From contig CAZUAH010000120.1 in the NCBI GenBank assembly GCA_964617665.1, positions 1 through 30,077 on the forward strand: a DNA stretch of 30,077 nt, in the 5' to 3' direction. A model generated the notes under the pieces. It did no database searches and was not told the DNA's origin. It saw nothing but the letters and a program-made list of their open reading frames with translations. Below are positions 23,601-26,675 of the stretch, piece after piece (position 1 is the stretch's first letter; the number at the start of each line of letters is the position of its first letter). The position numbers and the translations under genes are program-made. The stretch is from JADHUC01 sp964617665 (lineage in GTDB: Bacteria > Planctomycetota > Planctomycetia > Pirellulales > Pirellulaceae).

Positions 23601-24764
23601 GACGAAACTGGTCGCCCCGCTCACGGTTAACGTACCGCTGTCCGTGATCGCGCCGCCACTGTACAGGTCCAAGCTCGAAGCCGTGTTGGCGCCTGCAATA
23701 TCGGTCCCATCCGCCTCCACAACGTGCACGGCACCGCCCGAATTGAACGTCAGTTGACCAAACGTATGAGCCGCCGCTTCGTCCAGCGTGATTGACGTGC
23801 CGTTGAAGTCCGCCAGGTTCGTCACCGCCATCGTAGCGCCCGCCGCGTCGGTGATCGCGCCGGCGATGTCTAGGTCCAGACCGAGAGCCGTGTTCACGCC
23901 CGCAATATCCGCCCCGTCCGCTTCCACAACCTGAACCGCGCCTGCCGAGTTGAACGTCAACTGGCCAAACGTATGTGCCGCCGCATTGTCCAGCGTGATT
24001 GACGTGCCGTTGAAGTCCGCCAGGTTCGTCACCGCCATCGTAGCGCCCGCCGCGTCGGTGATCGCGCCGGCGCTGTCTAGGTCCAGACTGAGAGCCGTGT
24101 TCACGCCGAGGATTTGGGTAGCTGAATCCTCTTGGATAGTCACCGCGCCGACGGGGCTGTTGAACGTGAGGGAGCCGAAATCTGTATTCACTCCCCCGCC
24201 CCCGAGTAGTATGCCGCCAGCTCCGGTGGCTCCGAAGGTCGCGTTGCTGCCAACTAGGACGTTTCCAAGGTCAGTGATGGAATCGAAACCAGTGAAGCTC
24301 GCACTGGCTCCTGGCAAAATGAGTATGTTGGGGACAACAAGAGGGCTCGCCGCCAGCAAAGCGTGGTCAGTCCCGTTTGTATTGGTCACCGTAAGGCTGG
24401 TAACAGCGGCCGACCAAATCGGCGTGACTGCCGCTCCATCCCCCGAGACAAAATCAAAGTTGTTAGCGAAACCGGACGGGCCACCGAAGGTTGAGTAAAG
24501 GTTGTGGCGCAAGAGTCCGCCGCCATCGTCGATGGTCAGAATGTGATTCCCAACCTCGTCTCCAACTAAGGTCACGACCCCACCGAGCACCGTGCCCGTG
24601 TAGGCCAGCAACACCCGCTGCTCCAGCGGTTCGACGTTTAACTGCCGAGCCATCTCGCTGCGAAAGGCGGCTCTGCGCGCTTTGCGGCTTCTCTTCTTGC
24701 GTCGTGTTGTGTGGTTGCCCCGAGTTGTGTCATCGGATAGCCAATCAAAAATATTGTGGAACAT
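5643..24764 (-). CDS. Giant LEPR-XLL repeat protein with C-terminal dockerin domain
   Basis: The 6373-residue product is probably exported and attached at the cell surface; its exact role is unknown. The N-terminus has a basic stretch (about 21-40) and the planctomycete LEPR-XLL motif EPLEQRVLLA (45-54). Residues to about 4975 are Asp/Gly/Thr/Val-rich beta modules full of GxxGDD turns, with large internal duplications. Then come RTX-like repeats (about 4976-5010), a PPC-type domain (about 5190-5323), Ig-like domains to about 5855, FG-GAP-like repeats (about 5858-6170), a dockerin (about 6175-6249) and an acidic tail. The start is ATG at 24764, with GAGGAG 7 nt upstream; the GTG at 24779 would overlap that site. 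The gene lacks TTA, CTA and TCA codons over 1569 consecutive codons (18921-23630), in keeping with a strong GC-rich codon bias. No frameshift is visible. Confidence 0.93.
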   Translation of the reverse strand: MFHNIFDWLSDDTTRGNHTTRRKKRSRKARRAAFRSEMARQLNVEPLEQRVLLAYTGTVLGGVVTLVGDEVGNHILTIDDGGGLLRHNLYSTFGGPSGFANNFDFVSGDGAAVTPIWSAAVTSLTVTNTNGTDHALLAASPLVVPNILILPGASASFTGFDSITDLGNVLVGSNATFGATGAGGILLGGGGVNTDFGSLTFNSPVGAVTIQEDSATQILGVNTALSLDLDSAGAITDAAGATMAVTNLADFNGTSITLDNAAAHTFGQLTFNSAGAVQVVEADGADIAGVNTALGLDLDIAGAITDAAGATMAVTNLADFNGTSITLDEAAAHTFGQLTFNSGGAVHVVEADGTDIAGANTASSLDLYSGGAITDSGTLTVSGATSFVTLNDAGADITLLNTGSTFGAITARARNAANTTNAFGHISIRETVAMDLALVDTTATAQFIATDAITDSGTLTVGLSAGFLTRNDAGAPITLDDPASTFGLLVAATRNAANSALVDSSIEIFENAGMWINRVETGSASGTVDLEANGTITNALIDGTPDVEGHQVTLQAVGGVGGGSMASPLEINANQADVYNATGGAIHILDTAGGLELTDLGGPDANAVSGVGGGGEIRASSPLTISSDAITSGGMTYTAADTVAAGDDLTVNTGVTVQDTTAQLTFNGGDDVTISPGSTLDAATILTINGDTGGAVDAAGSTLNLGGAMTSGSNDIRVNGDVNDDVFNISDVTTPSVENIQNDITITAGGGNDDLNLDDSGDGTADIVGVTPTTITGLVDNGSTITYDASLEDLYIHFGSQAGPAGDTVTVQPSANTEMYFDGFNPVTGSVPGDTLIFDLSTVAGTPVLQLMPSQQGPVAALMGTGVQDVNFMHFESFDAIGGTYDLVIRGDQSNDANLSPPLPPGQGFIDGAPDQIGVSVLAGNLLSVQINGVDQFVGDMADLNSLRIVGSADNDSLIIAETADGLPSFLGQSPNAHTNPAFDASGIAPAAGNIGLAFDGGGGVDDIQATFITPQNVAYFSHDGASSIPGGAAANAGVVSIDLELTLSFEQLAPMALFGAGGSLMLDATATPATTTLSIDDDAFAPGPLAIPPGVPADGITAVWGDGGWETVQFAGFADVTVRGGVGAETIDVVGIDHDGVLTDIILDGDDTFNADASDDTLRVQTLPPLVTATLMGGLDGGITGDIYELDNVTPVRGGEPIARVVGSLDFVEGPVVIQPASSPSPAFLAPEEGGLETLNIVDTADATGDSAPAIAITDLDVDGITGPDVALGPDITYGFDPGTATPFDPIETVNIDTSATAADIVNVLSSRAGSIYNIDTGGGVDTINVSSDAPTNAGDLDGILGVLNFDTGTEADSLIVSDLGDATPDTYDLTEVGPETTLSFLDGTADINYDVSGAGQLETFLLIGPAVGGSTYDINDTTGTSSNTVNDGDIATPANSGDSTFSIQADAVAPGSSNTFNGLAGLDTFNVDFAADLSIPATSSFEINGGDPSADTSNRDEVNIDTSLDTGGFARTLGLTYPGAGGSVDITGLGTATFLDIDEVETVIYAGGGDDDAGTVTGTGGNDDLTVAPIDTDEALVFIGGNPWDGPAPADPETFFNAIPGIGESDGTTGPDMRLDGLGSLTMDGGAGTLDHLYVYGESEDPITAGTNDPLGLGMSGGAGIIIPGQGVGNAYDEIIVTDALVRFVDDAQTPTADVLLPVTIATASFVQPDETTFGLTVNAGFEASPPPVVTTGFPLEVADDIVATISNNFSMQVNGGDPIPTFAPDGDRLNVVTPAEVNVFSDKSGPPIVSVTSGASPFSVGFSSIEFALFTPGNGQVNLIGDNNDSTVSQTDNFIVLGQDVDGDGSGANEFSLRINADTVAPAFPALYFDGVTDLNVFGDDQNPPPGAADPAIDTLEITPYADDTPQGWGIDVFFDEGDPSGVDGAQADLIILHTSLLGGQVSEDIVIQPSAPDSGEIVVTNGSFGTPIVDIDYVANTDIIVLDDDGFLNDTDTLTLRGTNPDNPNTNGDEYVVVDFTAAGDVNNPIIRVLDSLGGDGPDPLPLPPVNDVSLYNLRTFAGFSTFNLELLGGNDTLDATMAAGFTLDFDGGDGNDLLLATDPAGTTDVYYTPGSDVGSGRIQYDDPAAAAIDFRGLEPVQLVGAAATLNVGSVLPATPPSPLNADNTINFTNGPGFGTFTNTGLISVDAYETIEFGGYATLDIDAGAGSDVININNLATPDVLTDLNVNGQDPTASDTLIVNAIAGTLDALTVVPSATVQGAGTVVRSAALDVDYTGIEDLSLVGQLADIDSFGVDGTAGNDLFEYFTGDTVDTGTVLGTMNVGAGTGVSLPAITFSGMHPVAPRAFNVFGNQGGSDIFAFWATDNPDGIVYDGASGLISFIGGAPMAIIDVGTANSPIAAGTTAEVAIEGKLGGDDITVTPEAGVTINVDGNEASSGSDTLTVVGTGGNITLNMDAETVSEAALGPVGYLGIEELVVDLTAGGALTVEALADDDDIVVTPLTAATPPLAPDTDNGLLVLANAADSTPEVFYLGVSTIDVGGGGGQDTLVVNGTTAGTTATPEAFTISDTSVATPNGTVTFNGTAEAIEALTVNGLEGDDAFTVTPGSIPMFVDGGDPIAQSDTILLTAQPGVTFAPGPEGDEGSFAFTADETVSFDRIEAAAVDLAAAGGAATIAGTGDDDHITATGTGAGTVDVQVNDGPIVTYINATSLTIGSGNGDDDIVIDAGLATAAVAFTVQGGSSTDGSDTLSVVSIAGADNLVVQPSALGAGTVTHSGAAGNVAYTGIENIELVGQLADIESLGVDGTTGEDLFQYFSGDTTDTGEVKGIMDIAGAGAGPYALPAITFTGMHPLAARTFGTGAAEDDNFLFHGTNLNDEVAYNGAGLLTNDIDGNRVTTIGLGASVTDILISTEDGDDAIDVTPAVGVVVVVQGGEGSPFSDELTYNSAGATIVELGTGDIEDAGSAGGRDASFSGIEVVNVVAGGAAVTVEATTSDDTVRVRPTGAAAATVLADGQPVVNVSGSGAFTVDADTSAGDAGEDTVIIEANESDNNPITVTDSLVTINTLLPVNISNHEALAVQGAQGDDTFNVTPGAVPIFIDGGDPIGTVGDTLVVDAGGSAVVVHPGPEADEGGVEVTGDELVSFDHIEAVTVNNAGAASLCGTPDGDEITVSGTGVDSAIVWVNDQVPVTLNGLTSLHICGHAGDDRIDIDVNTLALGDGNFTIDGNQIAGQPADGVADHDIVTLTGADPTWTPLTADSGQMQVDAQRVDVDDVESVIYDGEDNDETFTVMGDAGGNIIVHTPSGFVDAGRVQVDSLLAIDYEDLGSSGLVSVDGGGAVPLADTLVAEGTNGSDWIQVSFADLDAGGVNDDIVVGLWSAVGNHVLVMSTDVDEFEIRSLEGDDDIDVIATTAVDVELAVYGGGPEAGSDTLNIEGAAATVEEVTIAPDGLHSDDQDITILDTGNTTSTWIDVTGIELITYLGLTTDDLLIVELGDGDNSARVEAGTNADLVTSDSLPDIELTNVLTLRVAGQSGSDQVTFATAELAEAVNYEADLDGNDTLAIEGTDGAGDDFAVTNPQVGGYPPDLAADPSVMVTDVVNTVVVAEISNTLGRLQINTQGGDDVVTIDAGATDVITVPITFDGGTNSDRLEVMGAPATAVDTVTYSLGPATTEGRLLYDDDADPTNGVLMTIDFLGLEPVQDNLVAANLVVNGTGAENAINYTAGPGGGIFVGNTGLVSVDAFETYEFNNKATLTLNGLAGDDVINLNNATVPAGLGTGVAAGSPVITVNGNDSTTGDLVIVNGTTAADTIGFAPTAADAATLTGVQAVAQVDVATIEHVTINGLGGNDALTYTSPGAGAELTLSPGANVDSGSITADAFAGNPLVPVSYEDLDAAGSLTFANSGGGRTDGLDVIGTDNDDLFSLTSMGTLQIFKPAFLPAVTLPISTPGVTFLRLIGRDGSDAFSIPGDHPIDTGVEVQGGNPDSGSDVLNFTSSGANPTTVDFSIQRVVEDTLNPVDYSGIETINVDSTLLGVNIIGTASDEDVTVTLADANSGKVERGLAVQQNGQVASTLVAPVVNYSNTAGNAIDFDLGGGEDTLIVVEGAFTGPGAAPAAFDSEIDVDVPADTITIVNDPAGAATAAGTVSWTNDADLASVEVFGLEGDDQFDITPGDATVFIDGGDPIGETAGDLINIIAGGDPVVAEAGPETDEGGFIVGTNERISYDHIEALGVFSAAKAIIVGTNDDDEITVIARDDSTHSALAALTPGVQDFTTTVNAGPEILWADTPRVFIDGASGDDDITLRTPAPNAADPAIWNVEAFVAGGLPSTPEVGDRLRVETPYQDNDVVYQPSAPDSGIMWIYDDGMTNLHSTIRIGSWRVDDDGVAGFQDPFEYVSSPGGVETLLYDGISAEGGFDHDNDGPTTVPWDPPTYTDDLTILGDGFDDPTLADELFVHTPGNAPDAGSVAMVDETNEQTMLGISYNGLGLAGTVTVDGQLGDDTLVPVGTDGSDEIGVTFTAADAIDLDVTTSLGTHVDLLSANVENYEIRSLEGDDDINVLPTAAVNPVVNASGSFAVFGGGPSGGSDTLHLTGATTPAVAETVTVAPDATNSDDQDVTGLGAQIDVTGIELITYTGRDTDDTLIVNPGDGDNEVFVRQGHGGADIVSSDSLPDIEYDDLQTFRVREGIGSFDRDIVTFVLSFLGGANNYETDLGGADRLIVEGSAAPDTLTVTNPAAGSVAVTHNLGNTVTDLGTAGVLEIRSLGGDDTITVDVDAPSDVITGPMILVDGGAESDVLEVTGDPATAVDEVIYNPGPAIDEGRLVYESAADVVLMTIDFVGLEPVNDFVIAANLTINGSNGSTNEENDITYLQGAAANLGRVTVDNFERIDFQNKTNLNINGLAGDDTVVLDNAALPTGLQTVTVSGNNGDDAIQVLALPDASATTFVSATLNGNDGQDVIDASELAVDTPLTLNGGAGPDVLTGGRGDDTLNGDAGDDLLVGGDPAKTPIIGDNTYDGGTGFDTIGILGTLADDAIDVNQTSATALTSTVNGNASSETFDNVEQARLEGEEGDDTFRVTVSDTLFLPAADPDADVLRYNVVGGPSTTGDRLNVVDDGDGDTVIHRLSRAVDTGTISIAPDHPNGEAPPVLYAGVERVDVTPIDSITGRTGTDGLGRLFVFKADPFEANDQMANATYLGSDTTINVDPTIDPGPGLLGTPADQDFYRVVAERTGTLDFQVYFQSQGALANGRTGLPGDGNLDINVLDAAGNVIAGYGSNEAAATDADERVRIPAVQGQTYYLQVLGAADAINVYNITVVNSAPPTPFDLELADAPVGDDTLGNTPSNSDTGRSQFDNVTRDDTPTIIFRLDDAILLEDLQGNDGTSFTNSPPDEQIPIPFRDAVLNHGYRIAIFDEGVTDPAAGSGTALVQRPLGFATQLEDGLYSFTTPALDDGSHFLTARVQMIDPATPQQTGWGDRSQSLEIVVDTVDPPVFFGLQSDTTDGLHPDSDTGIIWQPASHDDRITSDTTPTFWGLAEADTIVRLFVDTNGNGALDLGTDVFIGETVAVPFDGTNQFGNATGDHNNGQWELTSTVDMNDDDLLAALFAGGQIPTATTRDGLRTILANAEDVAGNVSSPPVELEIFIDGQGPRITDVEINALNDPYDLFDPKPSEDGPTPLVNSLVVSVDDLPNRAANWLFAALKTHPEAVVNWVGGVSTGPFEPDLGLDPAFFSVVGDANGNIPIGRVMFTSDGNLATAATDALTAGQPATGYITIDFTNPGTDGIFGTPDDILRPLPDDRFTLTINDDLMDYAGNKLDGESHTAEPHEIPEFPTGDEIPGGDFVARFTVDSRPEVGVYHSGSVWVDTNGNSTYDPDNGDFTNRDITYMLGVTTDDLFAGNFAGPGPDLTFNTADDPPADGFDKLAAYGRIGSNFRWLIDFDNDGVWDTNHIDNVAVPPSGFNGLPVAGNFDGNSTNGDEVALFGGSTWWFDTDHNFLVDATVATPNLIGLPIVGDFDGDGFDDLGTWRDDQFNFLLTNGVANSWLTGGAVFRSIDFGFIGVREVPVATDMDQDGIDDIGLWVPDRAGVNPENAGEWYFLVSNDPYGKDDATGNADGVLGLRNTGTVNMLDHLFTPVPFGPDQHAVFGDEFAIPVIGNFDPPVTPSTSMPWMIGNTNPDNPYDVNGDGYVTTLDVLIVITEIEQDGTGPLGNLVSIAGPYVDTYKDGVLSTMDVLAVVGAVNEQFGGGAEGEQATAAGDSTAVDAVVDPADSIDQLMTIEFVAVPSGGSVQTQPDGPSALGIDSYLAASDDEPVREATLFGDELDSVVLDTVAENGNDSPIELDALLDLELALSDIAADVSQARRDD
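6018..6240 (-). other. Dockerin type I domain of the giant protein
   Basis: Two EF-hand-like calcium loops are visible: DVNGDGYVTTLD (canonical Asp/Asn at 1, 3, 5 and 12) and DTYKDGVLSTMD, about 39 residues later. The second has Tyr at position 3, which is less usual. Each is followed by a Val/Leu-rich helix. Dockerins bind cohesins, but no cohesin gene is in this window. An acidic tail of about 125 residues follows. Confidence 0.85.
6255..7190 (-). other. FG-GAP/VCBS-like repeat region of the giant protein
   Basis: There are repeated units of the form VAGNFDG, VGDFDGDGFDD and ATDMDQDGIDD, each followed by a beta segment such as GTWRD or GLWVP. These are the calcium-binding turns of integrin-like FG-GAP repeats. 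A beta-propeller is plausible, but the count of blades is not clear. Confidence 0.65.
7195..8785 (-). other. Ig-like beta-sandwich region of the giant protein
   Basis: Several bacterial Ig-like segments occur, with typical phrases such as TPTFWGLAEADTIVRLFVD and, later, FTLTINDDLMDYAGNKLDG, which resembles the SbsA-type Ig-like (Big_5) fold. Domain borders are approximate. Confidence 0.55.
8795..9195 (-). other. PPC-type (pre-peptidase C-terminal) domain of the giant protein
   Basis: The segment starts at DPFEANDQMANATYLG, then has DQDFYRVVAERTGTLDFQV and a later QGQTYYLQVLG. This order (an E-x-N-D start, D-x-D-x-Y/F and a YYLQV end) is characteristic of PPC domains of secreted bacterial proteins. 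Confidence 0.75.
9732..9838 (-). other. RTX-like nonapeptide repeats of the giant protein
   Basis: Consecutive GGxGxD-type units are seen: GGAGPDVL, GGRGDDTL, GDAGDDLL and GGDP. They match haemolysin-type calcium-binding repeats, which fold into a beta-roll on binding calcium outside the cell. Only about four units are present. Confidence 0.75.
9880..12255 (-). repeat. Giant-gene supermodule, copy 2
   Basis: This is the second copy of an in-frame module chain: VFIDGGDPIG near 12200, then HTPGNAPDAG, EIRSLEGDDDI near 11090, DVTGIELITY near 10860, SLPDIE near 10735, and DFVGLEPV followed by LNINGLAGDD near 10040-10235. The same order occurs at 13300-15500. The offset is about 3460 bp for the inner blocks and about 3240 bp for the first, so insertions or deletions followed the duplication. 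Confidence 0.75.
13300..15500 (-). repeat. Giant-gene supermodule, copy 1
   Basis: Same module order as at 9880-12255: IFIDGGDPIG near 15437, HTPSGFVDAG, EIRSLEGDDDI near 14545, DVTGIELITY near 14320, SLPDIE near 14200, then DFLGLEPV near 13660 and LTLNGLAGDD. Identity is clear at protein level and patchy at DNA level, so this is an older duplication than the 207-bp repeat. Confidence 0.75.
16180..18365 (-). repeat. Giant-gene region with further copies of shared blocks
   Basis: It contains a third GLEPVQ block near 18350, two copies of a GVDGTxGxDLFxYF block (near 17850 and near 16320), each followed by LPAITF and GMHP, and a third FVDGGDPIA block near 16900. These join the two supermodules into one family of repeats covering most of the protein's middle. 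Confidence 0.7.
23667..24096 (-). repeat. 207-bp in-frame tandem repeat
   Basis: A 207-bp unit (69 codons exactly) starts with GTCC at 23667, 23874 and 24081. The segments 23776-23880 and 23983-24087 differ at only about four bases. The part next to 23667 is more diverged. Both near-identical copies encode ITDAAGATMAVTNLADFNGT. Synonymous sites match too, which indicates a recent duplication or gene conversion. Confidence 0.92.
24603..24644 (-). other. LEPR-XLL motif of the giant protein
   Basis: QLNVEPLEQRVLLA follows a basic Arg/Lys-rich stretch. This motif marks the N-termini of very large planctomycete proteins, many with dockerin or cadherin-like parts. It probably acts in export or sorting, but its mechanism is not established to my knowledge. 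Confidence 0.88.
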
Positions 24765-24771
24765 CTCGAAG

Positions 24772-24777
24772 CTCCTC
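24772..24777 (-). promoter_or_regulatory. Ribosome binding site of the giant gene
   Basis: GAGGAG lies 7 nt upstream of the ATG at 24764. It overlaps the last base of the in-frame GTG at 24779, which is therefore not the preferred start. Confidence 0.75.
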
Positions 24778-24816
24778 ACGTCAAAGGATGTAAGCCGTTA
24801 GCTCAAGGTTGCTTGG

Positions 24817-24888
24817 TCAGGAAAACCGGAAGATACTCCTCGCAGGCGTAATACCCGCGGCCCCGTAAAACGTCTCATACAAACGAAT
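24817..24888 (-). CDS. Possible 23-residue leader peptide with ATT start
   Basis: This frame reads ATT, CGT, TTG, TAT and ends at TGA (24817-24819). A perfect AGGAGGTG lies 6 nt before the ATT. It ends 52 nt before the giant gene. ATT starts are very rare, and the frame is also part of a longer 71-codon frame starting at an ATG (25032) that has only a weak site. The predicted peptide resembles nothing I know. It is a candidate only. Confidence 0.15.
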   Translation of the reverse strand: MRLYETFYGAAGITPARSIFRFS

Positions 24889-24894
24889 GACGAC

Positions 24895-24902
24895 CACCTC
24901 CT
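24895..24902 (-). promoter_or_regulatory. Perfect Shine-Dalgarno sequence inside the giant gene's leader
   Basis: AGGAGGTG, fully complementary to the 3' end of 16S rRNA, lies about 130 nt upstream of the giant start and has no ATG, GTG or TTG at normal distance; the nearest ATG is about 18 nt on. It could be a ribosome standby site, the site of a leader peptide, or chance. Confidence 0.4.
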
Positions 24903-25341
24903 GAGAATCTCGGAAGGCAGTCGAACTTTCTTGTTTTCGCGAATAATCGACGGCGGAAACGGTGGTGAGTACAACCCGCGTCCACCCAGAAAAGCCACTC
25001 GCCAGGCGCTTGCCAAGTCGGCGCAGCGACATACCGTCCGCTACGCCTGACAGCCGCGCAAGCTAGATCATTGTCCGCCACCTGGTAACGATTGCAACAA
25101 ATGCGCTGGTGGAACCGTGGGGGAGGTCTGGTGGAAGAATCACTGAAAAAAAAGGAAGGGAAAGTAGGCGCAGAGCATCTCAAGTCGGGAGAAAATGCCG
25201 AACGTCGTGGACTGCCGCGCGAGCTGGAAATGCCGCACTGGCAAGCCCTTAGGCGATGGTCCACGCTTGATACTGCGATCATGGTGTGCCGTCCCGTGTG
25301 ACTGCTGTGATTGGCTGATGCTTCCGCGTTCGTCTCCCCAT

Positions 25342-26202
25342 TCACTCTTTTGCCTCGACGCCCGCGGCTGGTTGCTGCAGTTCTCCCGATGCAACCCAGT
25401 CCGGGGTCAAAATTGTCCAAAAGTCGGCTGCCAATTGAGACAGCACGTAGTTGTAGGGTATCCAACCGAACCCCTGGTCTCCCCAAGCCGCTCCCCAGGA
25501 ATTTGCCACCAGCAACGCGCCACGATCCGAGCGAATTCGCCGTTTGTCGTCGTAGCCAACGGCAAGTACGGCTTGACCGCCGCGGACCCCGTCAAAAACC
25601 GTGGGAAACGGTATTTCGGCATCGTCCGTCACCGACGTGCTGACCGCAAATCCAAAGGCAATGGCGAACCCGCCAGCAAGGAATCGCTTGAGCGTCTCCA
25701 GCGTGTCTTCGGGAGCCTGCCCCCGATCGTCCAACCGGATGTACATGCCGCCTGTCGGGCGATCAGCGGAGGCATACACGAATGGATCGGGTTCGACCGA
25801 AACCAAATGCGGCTCGTAAGGCCAGATTTCTTCCATTGGAAAGCCGTACTTGCCGATCGTCTCCAGCGTGGTACGTAACGGCAGGCCGCCGTCGTCGGCC
25901 CAACCCATAACCCGGCTGGCCGTGCGATACACGAACATGCGAGACGGCTCGATCATCGTTCCGCGACATCGCCGCTCGAAATACTGGATCATTCCCAGGC
26001 AAGCATGCACGCTGCTGGTCGCCAAGTCCTGTTGATCGTGAATCGGGCCGCAGAATTCGCGAGAATCGATCTTGTCAGGGCGGTCCTCGCTGGGACTCAA
26101 ATCGTGAAGCAGTTTCACCACGGAATCGTGCTTGGGTGTCAGATCGCGATGGTCGGGAAGATCGCGATGCCAACCAAATCCTCGCGGCGTCAACTTGCTC
26201 AT
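25342..26202 (-). CDS. C1 (papain-fold) peptidase-like protein, predicted inactive
   Basis: The 286-residue product aligns by eye with bacterial papain-family proteins. The oxyanion-hole region PIHDQQDLATSSVHA (53-67) matches the usual DQGxLGSCTANA pattern, but the catalytic Cys is Ser63. The His motif reads GGQAVLAVGYDD (208-219), where GGHAV is usual, so the catalytic His is Gln210. The Asn motif ANSWG...WGDQGFGWIPY is intact, with Asn234. Both changes need a single base (AGC for TGC, CAA for CAC/CAT). There is no signal peptide. The ATG at 26202 has GGAG 5 nt upstream. It is probably a non-enzymatic binding protein, or decaying; the frame is fully open. It lies upstream of the giant gene on the same strand but 580 bp away, so a functional link is only a guess. 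Confidence 0.85.
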   Translation of the reverse strand: MSKLTPRGFGWHRDLPDHRDLTPKHDSVVKLLHDLSPSEDRPDKIDSREFCGPIHDQQDLATSSVHACLGMIQYFERRCRGTMIEPSRMFVYRTASRVMGWADDGGLPLRTTLETIGKYGFPMEEIWPYEPHLVSVEPDPFVYASADRPTGGMYIRLDDRGQAPEDTLETLKRFLAGGFAIAFGFAVSTSVTDDAEIPFPTVFDGVRGGQAVLAVGYDDKRRIRSDRGALLVANSWGAAWGDQGFGWIPYNYVLSQLAADFWTILTPDWVASGELQQPAAGVEAKE

Positions 26203-26335
26203 GGCGACTCCGCCAACGGGTACTCATAGAAGGGTAGATTCTGCCTTCCCAGTCCGCGTGCTGCCGTGCACACAATCCACGCGTTCACTGCCAAGCGATA
26301 GGATAAGATGGAAGATGGCTCGCCCGGCTCGCTAG

Positions 26336-26530
26336 ATTGTTTACTTTTTACCGACCCTGAAAGAGCAAGATACACGCAAAGTGGTGAAGCTTTGGTGGAG
26401 CGAAATGGAATTGCCGGACGAACGGGACGCCGATGACGTCAAGAAATGGTAGACGCAGGAAGCATACGATTGCCGCGCCGCCGGTTAGAAATATCGGGAC
26501 GTAGTGGGTCGTCTATCGATCAATGTCAGA
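26336..26530 (+). pseudogene. Possible gene remnant with two in-frame TAG stops
   Basis: Reading the plus strand from 26336 gives a protein-like stretch ending RKVVKLWWSEMELPDERD then ADDVKKW (to 26449). TAG follows at 26450-26452, then TQEAYDCRAAG, TAG at 26486-26488, then KYRDVVGRLSINV. Both TAG codons could be former TGG (Trp). There is no start codon or ribosome binding site. I do not recognise the family. This is the only stretch on the plus strand that looks like old coding sequence, but it is short and could be chance. Confidence 0.3.
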
Positions 26531-26532
26531 TT

Positions 26533-26610
26533 GGGTGGCCGGGGCTGGACTGAGCATCAGCGAGGGAAGCCCCGAGGTTTCGGGCTCGCGCCCTCCAACC
26601 CCGGCCACCC
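26533..26610. repeat. Hairpin repeat with 17-bp arms
   Basis: GGGTGGCCGGGGCTGGA (26533-26549) pairs with TCCAACCCCGGCCACCC (26594-26610) with one mismatch. Within the loop, CCCGA/TCGGG can form a small second stem. It resembles REP-type intergenic palindromes. Confidence 0.65.
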
Positions 26611-26675
26611 TGGCCTCAATCTACGTGGCAAATGTCGATAGGCGATTAAGTAGAAGGCATTTGAACATTGGATTT

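Larger units (their letters stand above)
24765..25341. other. Leader/intergenic region upstream of the giant gene, about 580 bp
   Basis: It holds the ribosome binding site of the giant gene, a perfect Shine-Dalgarno sequence at 24895-24902 and an A8 run at 25146-25153 (T8 on the minus strand). No hairpin precedes the T-run, so a terminator for the peptidase-like gene is not supported. I could not identify a clear promoter. Open frames here are short or run into the neighbouring gene and look non-coding. Confidence 0.5.

Noticed and set aside
18921..23630. 1569-codon open frame on the plus strand, and similar long ones at 8853-10643, 6651-7940, 11964-13067, 13227-14267 and 15699-17198
   Set aside because: At least 18921, 8853, 6651 and 5874 sit in exact codon-to-codon register with the giant gene. 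A stop there needs TTA, CTA or TCA in the giant gene, and these are avoided in this GC-rich codon use. The products are Arg/His/Gln-rich and resemble nothing.
23667..24096. Evenly spaced repeat as a CRISPR array
   Set aside because: The 207-bp unit is in frame within a coding sequence and has no spacers; it is a protein repeat.
25146..25153. T8 run on the minus strand as an intrinsic terminator of the C1-like gene
   Set aside because: No stable hairpin precedes it within the needed distance, and it lies about 190 bp after the stop.
24875..25486. 203-codon minus-strand frame across the leader and the end of the C1-like gene
   Set aside because: It overlaps the C1-like gene in another frame, has no ribosome binding site of note and no recognisable protein features.
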